Shown here: positions 46,183-59,014 of the stretch, one piece after another
Position numbering within the stretch: position 1 is the first letter of the stretch
How the letters are laid out: every line of letters starts with the position of its first letter
From: Hymenoscyphus infarciens
Taxonomy: Eukaryota; Ascomycota; Leotiomycetes; Helotiales; Helotiaceae
Direction: 5' to 3'
NCBI GenBank assembly: GCA_001414345.1
Contig: LLCB01000008.1
Location: forward strand, 124,001-188,000
Length of the DNA: 64,000 nt
Notes under the pieces: model-generated
What the model was told of the DNA's origin: nothing
Database searches by the model: none
The model's input: only the letters and a program-made list of their open reading frames with translations
Program-made: the position numbers and the translations under genes

Positions 46183-48304
46183 TATTTTCCAATCAAACTA
46201 CTATATATATTCAGGTCAGCTCATCTCTATTAAAAGTATTTTCAAAAAAATCAAAATCATACAACAACTTATTTGTATCTATAAAACTCTCAAGGGCTTT
46301 ATCAGCTCTAATTGTTTATTAATAATTACATGTCTAAAGTATACTAAAGTTCTACACGTACTGAATTCAACTTCCTCTTCAAATACTAGAAAATAAATCC
46401 TCATCTCTAATTAGCTATACTCTAGACCGAGTTCTATTTATCTAACCTATTTTCACAAAAAAAGAAATAAACCAGAACTTTAGATACCTCTAAACTCTAT
46501 ATTACCAAAAATGTTTACAAACATATACTTAGCGCTTATGTTAGATCATTATTCACTAACTTTTTGTTATATCTAATCTAAACCATTTAATTGTAAATAA
46601 ATCTAGTAAACATAGAACATCCACTATATTATTCTTAGAAGCCGCTAAGTAAGTTGATATTACATTAAAATAGACCTATTCTACTTAGTCTACAAAAAAG
46701 AGGCTAAAGTGGGTTAATATATAATCCCTTAATTTAAGAGGTTTTGTGTCTACTAGAACTAAATATCTCCTTTTTGATAAAATTACATATTCTATGTAAA
46801 TATTTCTTCGTAGATATCTAATACTAAATTAAGCGCTAGATCTAGTGGATTAGATGTGAATGGATTTTTTAAATTGCTTAATCCAAGTCTTTTGAATAAG
46901 TTGTTTAAGTGGATATCTAATCTATAACTATTTAATAAGACTCTATTATGAGAGATGTGTATAAATTTTTCTTTACACTCGGATTTCCGAAGATCTCAAA
47001 AAACATCTTCTCACAAAACACCTCTCCTATCCCCTCTCCGTATATAAAAAACCAATCCTTCAATATCATACTCAAAATAATAAAAAGAACTAGTATAACT
47101 ATATCGCCTTAATTTTTTTATATATAAAAGGTTTACTACTATTTTCTCAATCTTAAAAAACACATTTTCACATACCTACTTCTCTACCTTTCCTTTCCTT
47201 TCTATTCGTTATCACTGTTTCTACTCTTTACTTCTCCACCCTTCCTTCTAAGAACCTCTATCTAACTTACCTAAAAATTCTTATTCTTTATATTTCTACT
47301 ACTCTATCCACACCATTCCCTCCCTTTCTATCTATCTATTCCCTCTCTTCCTCTAAAATAAAAGAAGAGCCGTAGAGAGTATAATTACATCAAAATCCAA
47401 CTCCTCTAAACATCTATCGCACATTTAATACTATCATACTATATTATACCATATCATATCATACCAAAGAAACAAAACAAATAAAACTTTAAAAGAAAGA
47501 AATTAATTAATAAAAAAATAAAAGTCCAAGCAATGAAAACGTAGACAAAAGATTCACGATTCACCTAATTCAATTTTATAATCTCAATCCTCTATAAACA
47601 ATCTAAACAACCCTCCAACTCTACAACCCTTCCCTCCCAAAACCCCAAACCAAAAACTCCAAAACAAGAAAGTAAAGAATAACCAATCTTAACACTCCCA
47701 AGAATCCCAAGAATCCTACGAATCCCAATAATCGTTGGATCCACCACTACCCCTTACTATATACTATTAACTAGTAGCGATACAAGTTTAACTATCTTCT
47801 AATCCTTATTCTACCACTTAAAACATAATCCTACTATTCATTAGCAACCAAAAGTAGAAAAGGGTAAAGCTATTAGAAAGAGAGGACATGCAGTTGGCAG
47901 TTTTAGGCCCAAACTTAATTTTTTAGCCCAAACATCATTCCCTAGCTCTCTACTCTCATAAGGAATGACAATCTACAACTAATTTATTCCCAGCAATTAC
48001 GTCGTCAGCATCACTTCACTGCAGCATGCGTCTACATCTCCACGAAAGTTTTTGCGTTAGTCTTTTCACTCCGTCCAACTTTTCAATTTAAATTACGACA
48101 ACTAGAGTAACAAATACCACTCCGTCCACTCTTCTAGCTCTCAAACCCACCTCAAAGCTCTTCACAAGTTATATAACTCCAATAGACTTCACTCACTTCA
48201 GGAAAGAAGTCTAAATTCCAACTATTTTCTAAATCTCCTTTTTCTACTAAAGAATAAAGGAGTACTAAATAACAAAACTCTTTTAAGTAGAGTATTTAAT
48301 ATAA

Positions 48305-48870
48305 CGGTAATTGACTAATTTACTCTCTAAGTAATTCAAAAGGGAGATATTCCAGTTAGTAATTATTTACTGTTTTCTATATATATTTACACCTAAATTT
48401 TAGTAAATGAAAGCTCGTACGTTAAGAGAGTCGGACTTAATCGCTTAACTATTTTACTAGCTATTCACTACTGCTACTAATATACTAGCACCCTAGTTTA
48501 TTAAGAGGAAGCGTCTCTAAGAGAACCGCCGCGAAGAGGCACGCGAAAGAGTATCTTATCTACAGTGTACGTAAAGCTAATAGTTAGAGTAAGAGTAAGA
48601 GACTATTACGAATAAAGCTATTACGAAGTCGCTTACGAAGTAGGAAGTAGATAGTATAGAAGTAGGTAAATTTATTATATTTATTATTTTTTTAGTATAT
48701 TAATTTAACGAAACTAATGAATAATAGAACTGTTCAGCTAACTAGAATATCCCTCTTTTCTAACCTAAATACCCCTCTTTTAGTAAGAGAGGTAAATTAG
48801 TCCTTTTAAATTAATAAGAGAGCAAAATAGTCCTTTTAAATTAATTAGAGAGTAAATTAGTTAATTACTA
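48305..48870. mobile_element. Non-autonomous TIR element with 9-bp target duplication (MULE-like)
   Basis: The left end starts CGGTAATTGACTAATTTACT and the right end, complemented, starts TAGTAATTAACTAATTTACT; similarity continues for about 40 bp. A perfect 9-bp duplication TTAATATAA flanks the element (48296-48304 and 48871-48879). A 9-bp duplication is typical of Mutator-like elements. Subterminal words (CCTTTTAAATTAATWAGAGAG) are repeated near the right end. No transposase is encoded in the 566 bp. Confidence 0.78.
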
Positions 48871-49122
48871 TTAATATAAAGTATATAAGATAAGTTATAA
48901 GAAAAGTTCTTTTACTAAGAAGGAGAAGGAGGTATAGTTTAGAGAGTCTTATTCTATAAAGAGAGTGAGAACACTAAGGATTATCTCTTTATTAGCTAGT
49001 AGCTAGGAAAGTATTAGTATATTACGTGATAACATAGCTCTAGATAAATAGTTTTATATTTACGATATAACATAAACTACTATCTAGTTTTAGCCCGGGT
49101 TATCTATTGATTTGATTAAACG

Positions 49123-49200
49123 AAGTAAAAAGCTAGACCAAGTAAAAAGCTAGACCAAGTAAAAAGCTAGACCAAGTAAAAAACTAGACCAAGTAAAAAG
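49123..49200. repeat. 17-bp tandem repeat, about 4.6 copies
   Basis: Unit AAGTAAAAAGCTAGACC is repeated almost perfectly, with one G-to-A change in the fourth copy. Confidence 0.9.
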
Positions 49201-49279
49201 ACAAACCCATCTATAAGTGAGATAGTAGTAGGTAGACGAGTAAGTGAGTAGATCTAATAATTAATTCTAAATTACTTAA

Positions 49280-49281
49280 TT

Positions 49282-49313
<32 letters not shown>

Positions 49314-49314
49314 T
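49280..49314. repeat. TTTC microsatellite
   Basis: About nine uninterrupted TTTC units. Confidence 0.9.
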
Positions 49315-49880
49315 GAAAACTCATTCCTAAGTATCTTAAAGGTTTCTTAAAGGTTATTCCTAAGTTTAAGAGAAGTTACTCCCTAGTAAGTATCTTTATA
49401 TAAAAAAAAAAACAAAAACAAAAAACAAAACAAAAAAAGGACTTCATTCGTTTCGTATTTCCACTTTCATTCTCTAAAGGGAAAAAATCTACTTGAATTC
49501 TCTAATTATCCTAGAATAAACAAATATTTTATAGGTTCTTTTTTTTTTGAAAAAAACAAAAAAAACAAACAAAAAAAAAACCCCAAACAGTAGAGTAGAG
49601 TAGAGTAAGGTAGAGTAAGATTGAGATAGAGTAAGATAAGCTAGACTAAGCTAGAGTAAGCTAGACTAAAGTAAGTATAAAACAAAAGTACTTTATATTT
49701 ATATAATTATACTAGAACTAACTAAGTAACTAACTCACTTACCTCTCACTTACTATTTTTCATTTATTATTCATTATTTATTAAAAGTCTATATAATAGA
49801 AGAAGTATATAATATAATATAATATAACAATAGCAATTGATAGTAGTATTATTAGACATCGACTTTACCAAGGGCTATGC

Positions 49881-52800
49881 GATATACTCCTACACAATCG
49901 TCGAAGTTTCCAAGAGAGAGAGAGAGAGAGAGAGGGAAAATTAGGGAAACCGCCCCTGAATCTCCCAGAACAACAGAGGATTGTCGAAAAGAAATAGGGC
50001 GGGCGTCGACCAAACAAGAGGTGCGAAACATTTGGAGATCATTGAAATAGGTTCAAGTTCTTCCAGCTTCTCTCGTTCTGACTAACTGCCCGAAATGGCG
50101 CAGGAAACCATGGATGGAATCATGAAGTTATACTTGAAGCGAGATGGTCGAAACCCAGGTCTGTCTGGCATACAGAGGTTCCAACTAGGAGGGGCAAATA
50201 CAATTATAAATCACAGCAATGGTAAAGAAAACACCGCTCTCACGAGAAGAAGGCCCGATTCTGCAAGTCTCTTCCACTAGCATCTGCGCAGTACCGCCAC
50301 ATAACCGTCGCAAGAAGAAATGAGGCGAGCTACTCTCTGCAAGTAAAATTTGGAATGAAATTTCGCCTCACCATCGGCTCACCTACCGTGTTTCAACTCT
50401 GCCAGAGAAAGAGAGTTGGCAGATATTCGGCTTTGGAACAGGATAACATGAAATAAAGGCATGTCCCCTTTTGCTGCGCAAATAATGCGCGGGCACGAGA
50501 CCAACCCGAACAGACAAAAATAACCCCTCCCTCGTATCCCTGACTCAATCCGTGCAAAGAGACTTCCTCAACACGACAAAGTAGGCGAACGAAACTCGAG
50601 TAAACTGAAACTGAACTCGATAGTTTTCAGGATCCGGAAAAGAAAAACTGATTTATTGAAAAAAGGGTCTCGTCGGGATATGTTCAGATGATATATGCCG
50701 GCCCTCTTGCATCATGACGCGTGTGGCTCTCAGCGGGCGCCCACTTTTACAGCATGAAGGTTCCTCGCACGGAGTCTCCAAAACATGACTCGTTGTGGTT
50801 ATGGAAAATAGACAGGGTACGAGATCCCTTCGCTTCAAAGCAGCACCAGAACTCAGAAGCCCTGTCTTTCGGGTAGAACTGCGCTCTGCAGAAAAAAATC
50901 CATAGCAGCGGAAACGGCGTACCAAAGAAAAAAAAGTTGCCCGTTTATGATGCGATGCCAGCAACAGGCCAGTCTTCAACCCTCGCAACCAACTTCACGC
51001 CAGTTTGCCCCTGTCAGGTCTTGTTTTGAGTGCCTAGCCTGTCCATGCCATGTTCGTAAATCGCCATGTGGTTGGTTGGAGGGCGTTATTCCATGTTCGA
51101 GGTGAGTTCGAAGCCACTTCAAGTGACAGGTGGGGTTTTGAGTTGCGTTGACAAGTTGACAGTTTCTTTGCCACGAGGATTTTGTTTTTGTTCTGGTCCT
51201 TTGCACCGTTTTGCAGGCTTGACAAGTTGAAGGCTGCCTTGCTTGTCCCAGCCGAGTCATCGCCCTATCATTTCACAAAGGTTCTGCTTGATTCAGGCTC
51301 ATCTTCAGCCCATGGCGAGAGATGTAGTCCGAATTAAGGAGAGCCACAGAAAAGACCCTGGGCCTTGGCAGGTTTTAACCGCGATGTGATGGGGGCTGAT
51401 GGTCCCTAGATGGGGCCGTGGAAAGTCCCCTGATGGTCCCCGACGAGGCTTTTGAATCTTTGATGCTTCGATTGTTGATCGACTGAATGATCGTCGAAAG
51501 GTGGACAATGATATTGGAAAGAGAGGCAGGTTGAGACGAGTCGCGACGACGCTTCGGGACGTGATTGTTTGCGTCGCGCTCCTTGAATCTCATCTTGATG
51601 AGATTCTTGTCAGGTGTCGATCCTCAACGACCGAAAAGTCCGAGGATACTCTACCTAGGTGGTGAGAGGACGCAAAAGCAGCGGCTCACGAATCACTTGA
51701 ATCTGAATCTGAACAGGACTCAGGAGTTGCGTGGCCCCTTCGGACTTGTGCTCGAAAGGGAAATAGCGCGCTGAATTACTGAAGGAAAAGCATGAAAATT
51801 GTGCTGGGTGGCGGAAGAAGTCCGGCAAATGAGATGTGTGAAGCACTGAAGATTGAAACTCCAACAGGGCTGGGTGCCCGATTAAGGTTTTGATATTCGA
51901 CGATACGGTGCCAACCAAAAGTACAACTTGTTTTTACACTTTCGCGAGCGAGGATGCAGCCCAAGAGCGTGGCTAAAAGGCTTCCTGCATAGGCGCTGTA
52001 GCATTTCCGAAAGAGGAAGCACGAGTAACGAGTGTACGCAGAAGTCGAGTAACCCTCACTGCATTTTAACAGGCGCGGAAAGACGCTTCGATGTTGCTTT
52101 CACAGCGTGAGGCTTCCTAACTGGCTCGCTGCTTGATTCCTTCAAAGTCTCTCGTGTGAGAGGAAGAAGCCCTGTGGCGCTCTCTGCAGCCGGTTCCCGG
52201 GTGGTTGATTGTTCAGGCGCTCCAATTGGGTGAAGAGAGCTTCCGTGGCCCCTCATCAAGACCCTTGGCCGTGTTGATAAGCTGCGCGCTGCGGCAAGGA
52301 GATAATCAAGTGCTTGCTTCATTCTCACGATGCTGGCAGCTGGCTTCAGATTGTGATGAATGAGATGACTCGAGCACGATTAATCGCCAGGACCATGATT
52401 ACTGTACCGCCGATCAAGATCTCTTGTGCCTCTCTCAACTCAACTCAATCTTTCCGTCCCTTCCATACCGACTTCACCCGTGGCGAGCGACGGGCAACCT
52501 GAGGAACCGCGCTCTGCTGTTGAGAGTTGTGAACTTGTGAGAGCATCAAGAGTCAAGACTCAAGAGCTCACCAGAGTTTCAACCTGGGTGGGAGCGTCGC
52601 TCGGCAGACTTGCCGATTAGGCTCCTCATCGGGGCTAAGCTGACCAGGGCTAACGCGACCAGGGCTAACGCGACCAGGGCTAACGCGACCAGGGCTAGCC
52701 CGAACCAGGTGGCCATGCGTCATTGGGACCTGAAAGCGGCGCTGTTTCTCTCATCGCCATCACCATCACCACCACCATCACCATCGCCATGCTTCGACGA

Positions 52801-55688
52801 TGGCGGGCTCGCTGCTGGCATTGGATGCCTCCCCTGCTCCTCTGCCCAACAAGCATCCATCCATCCATCCATGGCTCTTTTCTTTCTTGCAGCAAGGCGG
52901 ACCGGTAACTGGCGGTAAACCGCGAGAAATGCATCCATGCAGCTGGATGGAATGATTCATCAGGTGACTCGATATTGTACTCGTCGTTCCATTGCGTCGT
53001 CGGGATTTCGGTGGCTTTTCTCTTTTTCCTTTTCTTTCGAAAGTGCAAATCGGCCATCCAAGTGCGGTAAGGTGTGTTGCAATGATTCGACAAGTCGCCA
53101 TTCATTCGTCCCGTTGTGCGTTGTATTGTGCTCGGAGGCAAAAGGAAGGACCTTCTTGGAAGCTTCTTTGGCGGCGGGCAAAAAGGAATCCTTCTGGGTT
53201 CTTGCTAGCCCGCTTGGCTCTGGAGTCCGGACGTACGGCCTTTCTTGGTTTCAATTCTCTTCATTCATGAACGAACAGGGGACGACGTCCACGTAGAGCG
53301 TGTTTTGGATTGTCGAATGCGCCCGCCGATAATTCGATGGAATTTGCGAGGGCGTGTGCGTACGCATGAAGACTATTTGGAGCTCCAAATACCGTAACGA
53401 CAAACACGTCCGTACAGTCCTGTCCTGACAGCTAGTGGCGTGGCAGTATGGAGGTATGGAGGTACCAATAGCAGCGGGGTAGCCCGTGGCCCAAGGATGA
53501 ACGTGTCGTCTCTCAGACGCAAACAACAGACAGCTTCGAGAAGCGGCAATGGTTCGATTTGAAGGAGCAAGTTGAGTTACCGGTAGCAGAAAACCAAGGT
53601 TTGCTGTAACCTGACCTGCTCTTCTGGGAACTCTGAGCCTTGATTGAGGACGGCAGATGTCAGTATCAACACTCAAGCGAGTAGTGACAGCAGGGTAGGG
53701 CAGTAGCAGTAGCAGTAGTCGACTAGCCGCCGAATAAAGTCCGCTGGTAGCGTAGGCGGTGTACTGGTGTACTAGTGAGAGGAGTGTTGACGACGGATTG
53801 CTCAGAGATGATGAAGGGTCAAGTGCAATCGAGGTTGATGGTTCTGAATAGAATTGTAACCTAGGTTAATGTATATACTGTACTGTACGTAGGGATTCGT
53901 GCTACCATGACGATGGCCACCAGATAGACGACTTTGTAGACGAAGAGATACCAGAATGCAGTATAGTACGAATTGGACGCCAGGCCATCCCTCCCTTCCC
54001 TTGGCTACACTCGCTTACCAGGTCAACCAAGGGACGGATGGAGCAGAATACTTCCCGATTCAGGCCAGGAAGGGAAGGGGTCGAAGAAGAATTTCGAAGG
54101 TTCCTGGCCTGGGTGACACTTGCCCTCCGGACAAAGTCCGATTCCTTTCTCCAATGCCAGATCAAACATGAGTCCACGACGTCGACATGCGAAGGATCGC
54201 GATCGCCTCTTCCCCTTCCCCTTCTCCTCCCCCCTCTGCTGATGAATTACTTATGAAGCTGCGAAGCTCGGCTCTGAGCTCCCTCTCATAGGTATTTACT
54301 CGTCGTACGCGACAACCCGTCCACTTGCGCTCACGGATCCCTACCCTACATACCCCTACCCTACATACCCCTACCCTAGCCCGCTGGCGATGGTACGGAG
54401 GTACTTCTGATTCTGAGCGTGGGTTGGCAACACAGGTGACAGGAGTGATTGTGACTGTGACAGGTCACAGGAGAAAGGACAGGAGACAGGAGAGAGGGCA
54501 ACGCTCCAAGTTCGGGGAATTAAAGGGATTGAAGGGAAAAAAGGGAAAAAACGCAAGGGCTTTTCCCAGGGTCTCTTTCTTGCCTTGCCCTTGATGCCAG
54601 CCCTCACACCTCACCTCACACCTCACACCTCACACCTCATCCCCGTTAGTCCCAATACAAGCTAGCACCTGTTTAGCACCAGCGAACAAGTCAGGCAAAG
54701 ACGGGCCTCGCTCGCTGTTGTGCAGTGCAGCCGTCACTAAAGCGTCACCCACTGAAAATTACCCCAAGACAGATGAGTGAGGGCAATGCCGCTTTAAGGT
54801 TGACTGTGATCCGACTGTGACTGCCTGCGACTCTCCTCTCTAGGCCTTGCAGCTTCCCTTCCCACCCATTGAAAGATTCGTCCCCAAGAAATACTTTCTC
54901 CTCCTCTCTCTCTTCCCTTTTTTTTCCCCCTGAGAGATAGACCGTTTCTATACCAGCAAACCACCAGCAGCAGCGTACTATCTATCTATACCCACCCGTC
55001 AACACCAACACGCCTCGCCCCCCCCCTCTTCCCCCCTTCCCCCCACTCAACGGCCCAAGACGATTCTCCCCATCGTGCGGTCCATTGCGGGAAGTGTCAC
55101 TGTCCAACAGTCTCTAACCCTCCACAGCGCGCATCGCGACCCGGAGTTTGGTGGTTTGGATGGCAGCGGTGGATCAACTGCAACCTGCAACCTGCAACCT
55201 CGAATCGAAGCTGTTCGTCCCCACCACGCGTTTATTTTCCGCCCACCTTTGGTTAACCTGGAAAGGGCCCTCTGCTCCACTTAACTCTTGAGGAATCTCC
55301 ATCTTGAGCCTCAACTGCACGCTTTCTTTCTTTTTCTTCCTTCTGGACTTGTTCGTGGTCGCAGCCTTCCTGCCCTCCATATCCATTTTTTCGCCTTTCA
55401 CAAGCCATCCGTCGCCCTACCCTACCCTACCGTCAACACTCGACCTCACCTCACCTCACCTCCCTCGGCCTATCAGGGGACCCGGCCACCGCTCGAAGGA
55501 ACATCTACCTCTCGCCCCCAGCACGCACTGCGACCGTCTTCAACCCGGACGCTGCATCTCTCTGCTCGGCTCTGGAACAGACGCGGAGAAAAAAACTGTG
55601 TGGGACGAACGGCGGATCTTCAATTGACGTTGCAAAAAGCCTTCAGCTTCGCGCGACCAGTGACGTGACAAAATAGTTGAGGGGTTGC
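49881..55688. other. Long non-coding region upstream of the zinc-finger factor
   Basis: About 5.8 kb of ordinary-composition DNA with no convincing gene. A GA microsatellite lies at 49915-49935. A 61-codon frame at 50095-50280 (MAQETMDGIMKLYLKRDGRN) has a good start context but no recognisable family. Tandem repeats occur at 52642-52700, 52860-52874 (CATC) and 54340-54380 (CCTACCCTACATAC). Pyrimidine tracts from about 54890 to 55735 probably mark the core promoter and a long leader of the transcription factor gene. Confidence 0.5.
52642..52700. repeat. 15-bp tandem repeat, about 4 copies
   Basis: Unit GACCAGGGCTAACGC repeated head to tail, the last copy diverging to GCTAGCC. Confidence 0.88.
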
Positions 55689-55712
55689 ATGGTAATCAAC
55701 ACTCGTCGGTAG
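55689..55712 (+). promoter_or_regulatory. Upstream ORF (7 codons) before the zinc-finger factor
   Basis: ATG at 55689 opens a seven-codon frame (MVINTRR) ending with TAG at 55710-55712, only 27 nt before the main ATG at 55740. If the leader includes it, it could lower translation of the main frame. Confidence 0.5.
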
Positions 55713-55739
55713 CCTCAACGTCTTTTTTTTTCCTCCCAA

Positions 55740-58700
55740 ATGGACGCCTCTCAATACCATGCGAATGGTCTAAGCAACAACAACACCACCAACCCTCAGC
55801 AGTACTCATCCTTACCTGGTATCTCGCCCGGCATCTCACCCCACCAGCTCCAGCACAACTCCAACATTCCCGCACACACGCTGCCTCCACTGCAGAACTC
55901 GCAGCACGCGATGCAATCCATCTACGGGAGCGCGCCTCACACGCCGAGAACGCCCACCACCGCTCCAGGTACCCCAGGTTCTGCGAACACAATGGGAGGG
56001 AACTTTCCCCAGATGGGTGGTCAACAACAACAGCAGCAACGAGGTTATCAGATGATGCCTGGCAACAATTACCAGCAGCAACATCAACAACAGCAACAAC
56101 ACCAGCAGCAACAACAATACCGTTCTTCTGGTCCCATGATGCCCCAATCCTCGACCGCAATGTCCCATCCGCAGCCAATTGCTCCGGCTCCCATTCAAAA
56201 TCGTGGCCCGCAAACTCTGCGACCGATGCCACCACAAGGTTTGCAACACATGCAGGGCATGCCGTCGCCCTATGGCCAAGGTACCATGATGCTCCAAGAT
56301 CTGGAACCCCCAACCCATGTCGTAGGTTCGCAAGGGCGACGAGGTATTCTTCCAAGTGCACCAGGTCGACCTCCTCCGGCAGCAACCGGAACTGGCTCTA
56401 CCAAGAACACCATGATTCCTGCCAAAGATGCCGATGGGAAGTTTCCTTGTCCTCATTGCACCAAGACCTACCTTCACGCCAAGCATTTGAAGCGCCATCT
56501 CCTGAGACGTAAGTCCTCCCCAAAAATTCTTCCCCCGCAAACCTAACTTGAGGGGCAGACACGGGTGATCGACCATACATGTGTGTGCTTTGTAGGGACA
56601 CCTTCTCGAGAAGTGACATTTTGAAGCGCCATTTCCAAAAATGCTCCATCCGTCGCGGAAACCCCACCGGAGCAAGTCACTTGTCCCACGCGCAAGCCCA
56701 CCTGAAAAAGTCCCACCCAGGGCCACACAAAGCTCAAGGCTCGATGGGTAACGAGAATGATATCATGGGTGTCAACGGCATGAACAATAATGGCATGGGC
56801 AACATGGGCCAAGACCCGTCCCTCCATCCTTTTGGGGTAATTCCTGATGGCAGTGTTCCTGATGCGGGGTCCAACTTAACCGATGAACAAGCAGGTCAAC
56901 TCGCGCGATCGAACGGAATGAAGAATATGGGTGGTGGAATTGATAGGAGAAGCATGACCGGGGCTCCCGGGGGCTCGAACCGTCCTAGCTTTGAACAACA
57001 AGGCTATGCAGCGAGTACCATGCCGACTGGTATGAATCCTCCATTCAGTATGCCCAACGGACAGAATGGTCACTCATATAGCCAGGGCTATGATTTCGCC
57101 TCCCATGGCAACGGCTCCAGCATGCAGCCCCAGTCCTCCGTGGACATGTCGAACCTCCAACAAAACGGCCGAAACGTTTACCAGGGCGCTACCGCTGGCC
57201 AGCAGCATGGCGACTGGTCCCAACAACTTTTCCCTCATCAGAACCAACACCATCAACAACAGCAACAACAACCGCAAGGATACATGAATCCATACACCTC
57301 GAACCTCCCAAACGCGCAAGTACCAATTAAAGCCGAATCGCTTGTGGCAGTCAAATCCGAAAACCAAAGCCTCTTCAATGGAGTTTATCCAGGCGCGCCC
57401 AATGGCCTCTCTGCCCCGACAGACTTCCCCAGCTGGAACCTCCAAAACGATCCTCTCCAGGAAATTTCAAGCAGACTCCTTTTCTTCTGCTTCCCCGACA
57501 ACCAAGTAATTGGGCGCAGCACGGAGATTCGAAGCTATCTGTCTTCCGACAATATCAAACATTTCTTGGAACAATATACCAATTTTCAAGGCCACTTCCC
57601 CCTCATCCACATGCCTACCTTTCGAATTGCCGAAGCTTATGACGGGTTGCTCCTAGGAATGATATGTGTGGGAGCCGTCTACTCTGACCGCATGCAACCC
57701 ACTCAAGTGCGCGATATGATGGAGTTTGTCAGAGCGGTCCTGGAGCGAAACTCTTCAATCTTTGCAAGCATTTCTCAAGACCACAGTTCCGAATACGCCA
57801 AGGATGCCGCACCTGGAAAGACCGACCTTGAGCAACTGACCGCGCTTCTCCTCATGCATATCCTCTTTGTCTGGCATGGAACACCCGTTCAACGCGAGAA
57901 GGCTCGCAGACAGTTCCCGTTGATTGTTGCGCTTACAAGAAGGGCTGGATTGACCACACCTATTACCACTGCTTCATCCATCGCACCCTACAGCGCTTTG
58001 CATCAACGACACGTCAAGGTTGAGAATTTCAGCGCTGCCAGCTTTGACTGGACCGCTTGGGTCGAACAAGAGAAACGTTCTAGATTGATGTACGCCATTT
58101 ACTTGACCGATGCTTCCATGGTCATTTATTTCAACTCAGCACCACTCTTTGACCCTCTCGAGGTTCGCCTTCCTCTCCCAGCCGATGATGCCACTTGGGA
58201 TGCACGATCATCTATGGAATGCGCCGAAGCACTTGGTCTCCAAGGTCCTGTCGTTGCCCAAAACAAAAACCAAGCAGGAAGTCGACGACCCAAACAACCC
58301 GAGATGCACAGTGCGCTCGAGACGTTGACGCGCCAAGATCTTGACCTTCAACCGGGAACTACCAACTTGTACTCCAAGTTCATTCTCATCCACGCCCTCC
58401 AAGTTCAACTCTGGACTGCCCAGAAACAATTATCCCAAGAAGCTCAAGTGAACCCCCACAACTTGGGATTCCCAACAAGCGGTTCCAGCACACCGTTGTC
58501 ACAGAACGATTGGGTAGTTAGAGGAATCGAGGGTGCAGCCAACGGTGCTCGTAGCGCAACAAGCAGTGGTCGGGCAACTCCAGACGCGGCATCAACACAC
58601 CAATTGGTAAAGGTCAACACTGCATTCGACAAATGGAAGAAGGTTTGGGATGAGGATATGGCCGTACAGTACCCACCATCATCAACCAGCTATCGCCGGT

Positions 58701-59014
58701 TTGGTTTCTGTCGGGATGGTGTCCACTTCTTCTGGCTAGGAAAATATTTGATGAAGAACAACCGAGGCTCGGAATGGCAGATGGCACCGGACCAACGCTT
58801 CTCTCAAGTCATGCATCTGCTGAAATACGTTAAAGGATGGGTTCATTCCGATAGTGCCAAGCGTGGGGAGGAGCTTGGTTCCGTCAATGATATCGACAGT
58901 GACTTTGGAGTCAGGGACTTGACGCTGGATATGTCTCAGCTCTTCAAGTCAATCAACAAACAAGTCGATAGCCCTGTCATGGGTGTACATACTGGTGGAA
59001 ACTCGGGAACATAA
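55740..59014 (+). CDS. C2H2/C2HC zinc-finger transcription factor with fungal-specific TF domain
   Basis: Nuclear DNA-binding regulator of 1074 aa. Exons are 55740-56508 and 56559-59014; the 50-nt intron (GTAAGT, CTAAC, GGGCAG) splits a His codon between the two fingers. The N-terminal 230 residues are Gln/Pro/Met-rich with poly-Q at about 95-126, a likely activation or assembly region. Finger 1 has C237, C240, H253 and H257. The linker HTGDRPY is classical. Finger 2 has C265, C268, H281 and C285, so its last ligand is Cys. A second Gln stretch follows near 485. From about 560 to 850 there is a fungal-specific transcription factor region (IKHFLEQYTNFQGHFPLIHM, then LLLGMICVGAVYSDRM, LLLMHILFVWHGTP and WVEQEKRSRLMYAIYLTDAS). 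Targets cannot be deduced. The pairing of fingers with this domain is known in Klf1-like fungal regulators. Confidence 0.9.

Larger units (their letters stand above)
45651..49880. repeat. AT-rich block with non-autonomous DNA elements
   Basis: About 4.2 kb of AT-rich, RIP-like DNA without a gene. Within it are a TA-flanked MITE (45995-46182), a TIR element with 9-bp duplication (48305-48870), a 17-bp tandem repeat (49123-49200) and a TTTC microsatellite (49280-49314). Pyrimidine-rich tracts occupy about 47140-47350. Confidence 0.65.

Noticed and set aside
50095..50280. 61-codon frame with a good start context
   Set aside because: Too short and unlike any known protein; no following exon could be joined with confidence.
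54340..54380. Repeated CCTACCC words suggesting telomere-like sequence
   Set aside because: The unit is CCTACCCTACATAC, about 15 bp with few copies, which does not fit the fungal telomere repeat TTAGGG/CCCTAA.
55696..56726. Long alternative frames overlapping the first exon of the zinc-finger gene on both strands
   Set aside because: They are mirror frames of CAG/CAA-rich coding sequence (poly-Q read as poly-Leu, Ser or Ala) and lack family motifs; the frame with zinc-finger ligands is clearly the real one.
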